A stretch of DNA of 64,000 nt from Protopterus annectens. Taxonomy: Eukaryota; Chordata; Ceratodontiformes; Protopteridae. Shown here piece by piece: positions 56,444-64,000 of the stretch. The stretch covers positions 510,340,477 through 510,404,476 of the forward strand of contig NC_056745.1 of the NCBI RefSeq assembly GCF_019279795.1, in the 5' to 3' direction. Below the pieces are notes generated by a model, which was not told the origin of the DNA, ran no database searches, and saw nothing but the letters and a program-made list of their open reading frames with translations. Both the position numbers and the translations under genes were made by a program. Position 1 is the first letter of the stretch. Each line of letters begins with the position of its first letter.

Positions 56444-56638
56444 ATGGCTACCTGAGGGAGGAAACACCAGAAAAAGTTCACTACCTATGAGAATGACATG
56501 CTCCTGAAGTCCCTCAGCACACATGACATGTGCCTCCTGGACAACGTTGTTACAGGCAAACATTATCAGGACCAGATTAGGCAGGGACTGATATATGATG
56601 TGAATGATGTCGGTGGCCATAATATGTCGCTACTACAG
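56444..56638 (+). pseudogene. Myb/SANT-like DNA-binding exon
   Basis: The ATG at 56,444 is followed by a TGA at codon 4. The frame then stays open with KKFTTYENDMLLKSL, LLDNVV, IRQGLIYDVNDVGGHNMS and ends at CTACAG before GTTTG. This resembles the Myb/SANT-like domain that accompanies PIF/Harbinger transposases (F-E-D start, W-I and V-N-GG blocks). The Trp of the WQGI block is Arg here. A pyrimidine-rich CACCCACAG lies just upstream (56,420-56,428) and CAG/GT at the end, fitting an exon. The early stop makes it a pseudogene. Confidence 0.45.
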
Positions 56639-56639
56639 G

Positions 56640-59600
56640 TTTGAAGAGGGGTAACTGATGTGATACTCCATGAAAAAGGAAAGGCACAGGACATTGCCAC
56701 ACACAACATAGAAGTGGCTTACAAAGGCTGAAGGTTTTGGTTCACTCACTAACCAGGGTGAGCAGAGGGTCCACCCAGAGGGCACCTCTGCCAGGAAGCA
56801 AACCAGAAACCCAAGCACTAACTGCTGCACCGTTGCGGTACCCATGAGAAGTTAAGACATGTATCATGGGAACCTGAAGTCTAAACAGGGTTTGCAAATA
56901 ATAGTAGGAGAAGTGAGCTGTAGGTAGCAAAGCGCAGACACTGAGGAGCTGTAGGATCAAGGAAAATAGCTTCTTATGTGCCATGTTGGGCTTTACTGGG
57001 TCACTACTATGTTCAAGTAAACCATCGTGGCAGTTTATGGATAATGCATTTCATGTGAAAATGTTATTAGTGGCATGTTTAACACTATTTTGCATATTTT
57101 ATCTAACACAGTGGGAGTCAGTAGAGTGTCTGATACTGAATATGCACATCATGCCTATGATAATGGCAGTTAAGACAGTGGCAGTTGTTAGCATTGTGGT
57201 GTTGATTGTGCATATCTTGTCTGTGTAGCATGATTTGTGTTGACTGTGCATGCACATGATTCACAACAGAAACCAAACTTGATTACGAAGGACAACATTC
57301 AGCCTAACATATCTGAAATCCTACTTGAGAAAACAAAATTACGAAATAGATAACCATGTGTTCTGTTGAAAATGAAAGGCTGACTATCTCACTAAAGGTG
57401 CAGGCAGACAGACTTGACATAGCTTAGTTTGAAACAGCAATACATAAGTACTACCAAGATTTTTGATTTGATCTCAAGCAGATCAGACATCTGTCATTTA
57501 TCTCCGCTGTTTGCAAGCCTTCCCTGAGCTTTCATATTGTCCTCTAACTAGATAAAAACCCTTTGGAGATGCACAATTCCTGCCTAGTATTAACATGTTG
57601 ACTAGCAGAATGTATACATTGTTTATATGTAATGAATCAAAAATTGTTTATTGCATTTGTGTTTCCTTTCTTAGGCATGTAGATCGATTCCAAATGAAAA
57701 ATTATATTGAAGAAGCAACTTTTTTCTATAATGCACTGTAGTATGCCAATGGACCTGTTGGCTAAGAAGTACATGATTATATAACAGTGTAAATATAAAT
57801 TGCTAACCATTAACACAAAAATCTATTTACAAGTAACATGTCAACAATCAAACCGCCTGTGATTTACATGTTTTGTGATAAGCAGATATGCATACAATGC
57901 TGTATCTTTTCTTGAAAACTACTTATAAAAGTCAAACAAAAGAGTCTTCTTTAGAAATGAAACTTTGTTTTTAAATATAAATAATTAAGAATTCAGTCTA
58001 GCATTCTGTAGTTAAGGACATTTGTATGCCTTTTATGAATTGTGTAATAAGAGTTGAATTTTAGCCATCTCTTATCTGCCAGGCACGAAAGCTAACAGTT
58101 AAGATAAACAGCAATGTATGCTGTCCACTGTAAAGTAAATATGCACTTAGTGGCGCTGGGGTTTGTCATTACTGCTTATTTGTCAGCTGTTTAGTTAATG
58201 TCAGCCTTAAATACCATATGGGTGGAATATAGAAATGCCAGAGCACAAGTCTGAATTCCTGCATTGGTGTGTATTGTCATCATGTTAGCATGAGATAGTA
58301 TTGATCTGATTTTTCTTCTGCAAGATAATCAGCACGAGGGTCTCAGAATGGTCTGTAGAAAACAAGAGCAAGTCTAATAGCTTGTCTTTGAAAATACTTT
58401 CTTCTACAGCCACTAACTACAGATATCACAGTCAAGCAAGTGGTTATTATGCAGTGGATTTTTTTAGTTGCAATTCATATAAGCAGGCATCTGTTAACTT
58501 AAACTTAGGCCTTAATATGCCTGCTTATTTTAAAACATTTGAGCTGCGTTTAATGTTTAGATGCATTTAATGATGACAGTAATAAGTACTAATGTTGGTC
58601 CCTTTTCACAAATCAAAACTAAGCTAAGCCAGCATAAGAGGAGCAAAACAAATACAGTTTGGTATCAGTTCTCATAGGCAGTCAGTAAAATCTGTGGGTT
58701 GAAATGCAGCTGGATTATGAGCAGCTCCACTACAAAGATGTGTTTGTAGTGCAAATCCTGCAGGAGTTTGTTGAGTGACTGAGTGTTTGCAGACACACAC
58801 ACTGAGGTCTAAAGGAAGGTGGGGATAAGAGAAACCACTGTAAGCAGATAGTGGGGTTAGAGGCCTGAACGAAGGCAAAATATCAGAGGTACAGAGAGAG
58901 GTGCAGGAATAAGCAGTGAATTTACCCATACAAGCAAAGAGGGTTTTAGAGAGTGGAACAGAATGCTGTTTGAGAAATTGAAGCAGATGGATAACTGAAA
59001 TCAACAATGAAAGTAATTCTCTCCATTCATCTTTAAATGCAGCTTTATTGAAAAGACGAGCTCCTTCATCGATTATATTCCTTAGATCTAAGTATTGTTA
59101 ATTATTCCTGGAGTGTTTATACATTCAAGAAGACTGGAGAGAATGCCGTGTTTTTTTCATACTTAAGTTGTTTCAGAAGTGACAGGTGAAATAACAGGGA
59201 AACAACATTAATAATGTAAAGATCTAAACTGGTTCAACTGTTATAACAGCTAAAACAGGGAGATGGGCTTAGCATCAAGAAAACAGCTGACTTTAAATAA
59301 AAATGACACTGGGCTCCAACAGATATTACTGCTAAAACAGGCTAGAAGTAGAATAGCAGGGAGATGGGAGGCAGTGGAAAATAATTTGGCTCAGAGCTCA
59401 AACAGCTGATGTCATTCCTTGATCATTCATGCAGTATTGTTAACTGATGGGATATTCTGCCAAGGATAGCCATATGTCTGGCCAGCACCCCCCCCCCACA
59501 TCATACATCTAAAGTATGATCTCAACCCAACAGAGACAGGGGTACATAAGGGATGTATTCACACAAATTACCAAAGAACATTATTGCAGCTAGCCAAGTA

Positions 59601-60059
59601 CTAAACTATCATCTCAACTTCGATCTGTCAGCAGTATAGTTTGTGCCTCTTCCTCATCAATTGTGCTGATAAGTATCCCCATAGGTGCCCTCCTCTTTCT
59701 TTCAGATGCTTTCTAAAGTTTTGTACATGTCATTGAAGAGAGGAAAATGATTGTGGGAGGCAGATTCCTCACAGAGATCACCATACTAAGTTTGTTTGGG
59801 TGCACAACATGAATATAAGGATTCCTCTGTCAGGCATTTGCATCTAAGACTTTGTGTAGTCATTTGTCTTCTTAGAAAATTTATCTGGAGAATCGGAAAC
59901 TTAGTGCTTTACCAGGATAAGAGGGTGTCTGAATCATCGAGATTGAATGGCCGAAAGATCTGGCTTACATGTGTTAAGTCTGGGAAGCCATTTCTCAGAA
60001 TGTTCCCTCTTCTCCAAGGTATGGTGATCTCAGAGTTGATATATATAAGTTAGGGGGTT
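56640..60059. other. Unassigned sequence
   Basis: About 3.4 kb, AT-rich in 57.2-58.6 kb, with a short poly-C run near 59,490. No coding family, terminal repeat or tandem repeat recognised. Open frames are short and without relatives that I recognise. Confidence 0.4.
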
Positions 60060-61015
60060 GTGGAGGTATGGCGGGGCTTGCTCCCTGCAAAAAGACGTTT
60101 AAAGGAGAAGTGCAGTTTTCGAGATTCACTCTTCATTTGTGTTTTCGGTCTTTGTTCAGTTTGTCAGCATTTGGTATTTCGACTGCCAACATTTCATTTA
60201 GGAGCCACATCAGATCTCAGATCCTCCTCATTTGGTGTTGGAATTGCACTTAAGAAGTAAAAGACTAAACCTACGGTTTCTCCTCAGTCTACCACGGATC
60301 TTCAGTAGGAATGGCAGGATTTTACTCTGCCTTTCTAAGACTATTATGTCTTTGAAGCCGCCTTCTTTCTTTCTTGCTCCTGCTGTTTCTCCATTTGTCC
60401 TCTTTTCCCCTCAAACGGCAAAGGGAAGAATCAAAGCATGAAGAGGAGTCAGTTTCTGATTGACTTGGCACTTTAGATTATTCATTCTCCTGTGACCTAT
60501 GATTCAACTAATGAAGGCACTTTATCCCCCGATTCCTCTTTGGAGGAACGCTGAAGTTAATGTTTGTTTTAAGTTTGATGAGAGGTTCAATGACTGAATG
60601 TAGACCTGGCAAAATGATGCACGATTTTCACTGTGAAGGTTATCAGTTGTCTGAAATCCAGAAAAGGTATTCTGTATTGGGAATGGATCTGTCTCAGCCT
60701 TTGGCCCCCTATCCTGTTTTATAAGCTTTGTTGGATACCTTTTCCACTGCTCCCCTAAGTCCTGAGTCTCAGCCATTTGCTCCTTAGAAACCTGACAGAT
60801 TTTACAAGGTACCAGACTCAGAAAAATGTGTTACGTAAGAATCCTACTTCAGAGCCATCTGTTACTACTCTTTTTGTTGAAAAAGCCTTCTAAGCTTCTT
60901 TTTTCTGTGAGAGTTTTATAATACAAATAAAGACAGCAGGGCTATTGATAGGGCAAGAAAGTTTATGCTTTTCTCACTTTTGCTTTTCCAGCTAGCAGTT
61001 ACCAGACTCGTATGA
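60060..61015 (+). pseudogene. Older DIRS-type gag remnant
   Basis: Decayed + frames follow the same order as the younger DIRS gag. A cysteine-bearing N-terminal part lies at about 60,090-60,240. KPDRFYKVPDSEK lies at about 60,790-60,835, against KPDRYYWVPDSHQ in the younger copy. DSRAIDRARKFM lies at about 60,924-60,960, against DSRALERWGKKV. The match stops near 61,015, where a 21-base T run and then the younger element follow. This indicates one DIRS element inserted next to or into an older relative. Confidence 0.65.
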
Positions 61016-61171
61016 TCACGTACTGTTTTTTTTTTTTTTTTTTTTTCCTCTGGTTGTTCATCGTGCATACAGCTGCAGTCATTACAGATGGGTTATCCTG
61101 CCGTCAGGTGGGTCCTCGGTCGGCCGAATTCCAAAGTCTAGGTCTGGTGTCGGTTGTCGTCGCTTCTTCCC

Positions 61172-61198
61172 TGACGTCAGTGCGGCAGGGGTATAAAA
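61172..61198 (+). promoter_or_regulatory. DIRS promoter: CRE and TATA box
   Basis: A perfect cAMP-response element TGACGTCA (61172-61179) lies 13 bases upstream of TATAAAA (61192-61198). The first gag ATG is at 61,367. Transcription would start near 61,222 if the usual TATA spacing holds. The surrounding 180 bp are rich in CpG, unlike the rest of the window. Confidence 0.7.
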
Positions 61199-61366
61199 GA
61201 GGCAGCCAACGCCATTTTCCCCAGTCTTTCTTGCCGCGCGGTGCCCGAAGCAGAAGCAGTTCGCAAGTGCCGGTCGGCCAGCTCCTGAGATTTACGAAAG
61301 TATTTCAGCCGAAGTCTTCTTTAAAGCTAAGTACCCCATTGGGGAAACTTTTCTTGCCTCAGACCG

Positions 61367-62993
61367 ATGTCAGACAAAGTTAATAATTGCATTTCTTGTG
61401 GGAAGCAAATACCGCATAAGAATTTCCACTCTTTCTGTATACCTTGCTTAGGCCCAGACCACGATGTCTCGGCCTGCCGTTTTTGTGCTAGATTCAACAA
61501 GCGCACTATTAAGCGCCAGGCGGAGTTCGCCCTTCATTATTTTGGCAAAAAATTTAATTATATCATGTCATCGGATACTCCGACTCCAGTTTTGATCAAA
61601 AGACGCAAAGATAAGGACCGACATCTGAGGTCCACAGGTCAGTGAGGTGCCTACGCAGCCCCTGAGTACCGATGAAACTACATTACTGGTGACTTCAGTA
61701 CCCGAGGTCGCAGGCTCCTCAGTCCCCATTCCTTCTGCAGATACTGACGCCACTCTTGGCGTGGAAACTCAAAATTTAGTCAGGCCTGCCATTTCTGAAG
61801 GCATCTTCAGGCCTTCCACCTTCTCTATTAAATCCTTCACTAAATCTAAAGCAGCCATGAAAACTAAAAAACAGGGTCCTCAGACCTCCTGTCAAGGCCC
61901 CATGCCTAAAAAGCAGATGCTTAAAATGGCTGAGGATTTGCTTACTCTCATCAGAGGTTCTCAACCCCCCTCTGACAAAAGACCCAGACTAGAGGAAGAC
62001 TCCCCTTCCTCAGACCAGGCTTCTATTACCTCAGAACATTGAGGATCAAGATTACGCCTATTCCCCTTTTGAAGACTCTGATGCTGAGGAGTCTATTCCC
62101 TCTGTCTCCCCCCCTGAGGACTACTCTTTTGGGGAAACCCTGCATACATTGAGGGAACACTTTCACTGGAAAGGCCAAGATTACTCAGATTCCAAGAAAA
62201 GGCTCAGGGAATTTCTACTGCTCCCCCAGCACAGGCCCCTGGCTATCCCTCCTGTTTTAGATATTTTGGATGATGTGTACACAGAAGCCAGCCTTAATCC
62301 AGGTTCTTTACCTCCAGTCCCTGTTAAACCAGACAGGTATTACTGGGTTCCTGATTCTCACCAGTTCCTTTATAAAAGCCATACTGCTGACCCAGAAACT
62401 ATTTCACAGGGTCCCAAGGGAATTAAGGCCTCTACTGCTAAAAACCCTTTACCTTCAGAGAGAGATTCCAGAGCATTAGAAAGGTGGGGAAAAAGGTGTA
62501 TACCTCTGCCACTTTAACCATGAGGGCATTAAACTGTCAATTCCATATGTTAAAGTACCAACAGTTTTTGTTATCTCAGTTGAAAAGCAAAATGACACAA
62601 ACAGATTTGAAAGAGTTGCAGGATTTGTTGCATGGTGCAGAGCAAGTGGCTAAACATACCTTGTGGTGTGGTTTTGATGCTTTAGAGGCCTCATGTAGAG
62701 CTGCTGTTACAGGGTCTGTTATACGTAGACATGCTTGGCTCAAAGAGCAAACCTTACCAGATCATGTCAAAGCAAAATTATTAGATGCACCACTTCAAAA
62801 AGATGTATTGTTTAGTGTTAAAGCTGAGGAGGCACTAAAGAAAATGGAGGAAAAAGTGAAATCAATGCAAACAGTGAAATATTTCCTGCAGGTACAGCCT
62901 CCAAGCTTCAGCAGAAACTGGCCTTCAAAAAAATTGGTCCTTTCCAGCCACGGACAGACCTCAAAGGGGCAGATACAGATGCCCAAGGGGTAG
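61367..62993 (+). pseudogene. DIRS gag-like protein, frameshifted
   Basis: The ATG at 61,367 opens a 92-codon frame with CISCGKQIPH, CIPCLG and CRFCARF. These are three Cys pairs with an intervening His, a probable zinc-binding N terminus. Shifts near 61,630, 62,030 and 62,485 connect it to a Ser/Pro-rich middle (61,647-62,042), then KPDRYYWVPDSHQFLY (62,326-62,373). The C-terminal frame 62,484-62,993 has QFHMLKYQQFLLSQL and RRHAWLKEQTLPDHVKAKLLD, typical of DIRS gag. Three shifts make the copy inactive unless some are sequencing errors. Confidence 0.8.
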
Positions 62994-63047
62994 AGGACAA
63001 CCTCAAGGATCTTAGAGCAAGACAGTGGCAAGCACCAACCCCAAGAG

Positions 63048-64000
63048 GTGGAGAAGATAGATCACAGTCATTTAGAAAACAGACACAATGACTTCCCCCT
63101 ACACCTGCCAAGCAAAGCTTTAATGGCAGCACCTTTGGGCGGAAAACTGGCATTATTTTCAAAAAATTGGCATATTGTTACAAAAGACAAATGGATTCTG
63201 GACATTATAGACAGAGGCTACAGGTTTCACTTTCACACCCTTTCAAAAATGAGAGGCATGCCAAACCTGCCACAAAATCAAAGGGCCAGAGGCACAAAGA
63301 CAAATTTCCGCTCTCATGGATATGAAAGCGATTCAAGAGGTACCTGCAAAAGAACAAGGTCAAGGTTTTTATTCCCGACTATTCCTGATACCAAGGAAAG
63401 ACAAAGATTGGAGACCTATCTTAGACCTATCCATCCTAAACACATATCTACAGGTGCCAAAATTCAAGATGCTCACATTACAGCAGCTTCTTCCCATGCT
63501 GGGCAAGGAGTCTTGGCTGGTAACATTGGACCTCAAGGAGGCATACCTGCATGTCCCTATCAGACAAGATTGCAGAAGATACCTCAGATTTCTTGCAGGT
63601 TCAACCCATTACCAATTCTCTGCATTGCCCTTTGGCTTATCTACTGCACCCAGCGTGTTTACGAAATGCCTGGCATCAGTAATTGCCTTCTGCAGACTAC
63701 AAGGAATACAAATCTACCCATATCTGGACGACTGCATGATCCAAGCGGACAGCAAGGACATTCTATTGCAGCATCTGGCATTTGTAATAAAACTGTTAAA
63801 CTTCCTGGGATACACAGTGAACAAAAATAAATCAAAACTAATACCTTCTCAACAGATAATTTTCCTGGGTGCCAGCTTGAATACAACCACCCAGATGGCC
63901 TACCTCACTCCAGACAAACAAGGGCAACTGTCTCAATACTTCAGCAAAATGGCAACTTTCACCAGGCTAACTGCAAGGAAAGTCCTGCAGGCTCTGGGAT
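63048..64000 (+). pseudogene. DIRS reverse transcriptase, C terminus beyond window
   Basis: The first frame (from about 63,130) has PLGGKLALFSKNWHIVTKDKW, the DIRS RT N-terminal block. After a shift near 63,250-63,310 the frame from 63,316 is open to the window end (228 codons). It carries FLIPRKDKDWRPILDLSILN, VTLDLKEAYLHVPI, ALPFGLSTAPSVFTKCL, then the catalytic YPYLDDCMI and FLGYTVNKNKS and IFLGASLNT. These are RT motifs 2-6 in order with the YLDD Asp pair intact. The RT is of the DIRS group rather than gypsy. The single shift is the only defect seen in this part. Confidence 0.9.

Larger units (their letters stand above)
61060..64000 (+). mobile_element. DIRS-type tyrosine-recombinase retrotransposon, right end beyond window
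   Basis: A CpG-rich 5' region with promoter motifs (61.1-61.3 kb) is followed by gag-like frames (61,367-62,993) and a DIRS-type RT (63,048 to the window end). RNase H, the tyrosine recombinase and the right terminal repeats would lie outside the window. The exact 5' terminus is not resolved; it probably lies between the T run at 61,046 and GGGTTATCCTGCC at about 61,090. Confidence 0.85.

Noticed and set aside
1..64000. Host protein-coding gene in the window
   Set aside because: Every coding segment I can identify belongs to a transposable element, or to the captured GAS2L piece inside one, which has stops and mis-joined domains. The Myb/SANT-like exon is the only unclear case and has an early stop.

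Overview
The window looks like intergenic DNA from a large, repeat-rich vertebrate genome. I found no intact host gene, rRNA, confident tRNA or CRISPR array. Nearly everything recognisable is a transposable element, most of it broken. The mix is CR1-clade and L2-like LINEs, L1, an R4/Dong-type LINE, Penelope-like elements, Ty3/gypsy with an unusual domain order, DIRS tyrosine-recombinase retrotransposons, hAT and another TIR DNA transposon, and an RTE-tailed SINE. Together they suggest an amphibian (caecilian or salamander-like), lungfish or other non-mammalian vertebrate. This taxonomic reading is inference. A 500-base run of N marks an assembly gap beside a TA microsatellite.

Layout. 0.7-2.35 kb: degenerate CR1-clade LINE ('LINE-A', +). 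4.64-7.9 kb: R4/Dong-like LINE (-). 8.3-9.0 kb: gap and (TA)n. 8.96-10.49 kb: LINE-A fragment split by a 1,235-bp TIR transposon that carries a piece of a host GAS2-like (GAS2L) gene. 10.5-12.8 kb: Penelope fragment, then a Ty3/gypsy integrase region split by an L2-like LINE, itself split by a 224-bp SINE with a 10-bp target duplication. 13.5-17.4 kb: a repeat ('X') split by a 3.14-kb hAT-type element with 8-bp target duplications; the hAT contains an inverted copy of X. 17.45-19.1 kb: Ty3/gypsy pol remnant with integrase upstream of reverse transcriptase (Gmr1-like order). 21.5-22.8 kb: LINE-A and an L2 tail. 23.6-25.2 kb: Penelope-like element with a GIY-YIG domain and long inverted arms. 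26.5-31.4 kb: long LINE-A copy (+) with an L2-like LINE inserted in its ORF1. 31.9-35.6 kb: a LINE-A (-) nested in an older LINE-A (-). 35.9-46.2 kb: L1-type LINE (+) interrupted by a LINE-A copy and two L2-like insertions. 46.2-50.1 kb: best-preserved LINE-A (-), with an SGNH-esterase ORF1 and an endonuclease/RT ORF2. 50.5-52.9 kb: several tandem repeats. 53.7-54.6 kb: L1 3' end (-). 55.8-56.6 kb: possible PIF/Harbinger remnant with a Myb/SANT-like exon. 60.06-64.0 kb: an old DIRS gag remnant, then a younger DIRS element with CRE and TATA promoter motifs that runs off the window.

The nesting gives relative ages. Gypsy is older than the L2-like copy, which is older than the SINE. L1 is older than its LINE-A and L2 insertions. 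One LINE-A subfamily is older than another, and one DIRS family is older than another. The most novel observation is the TIR transposon with an apparently in-frame join of two separate GAS2L domains. Other points of interest are the hAT carrying an inverted copy of its own host repeat, the hammerhead-like core in the Penelope arms, and the integrase-first gypsy.
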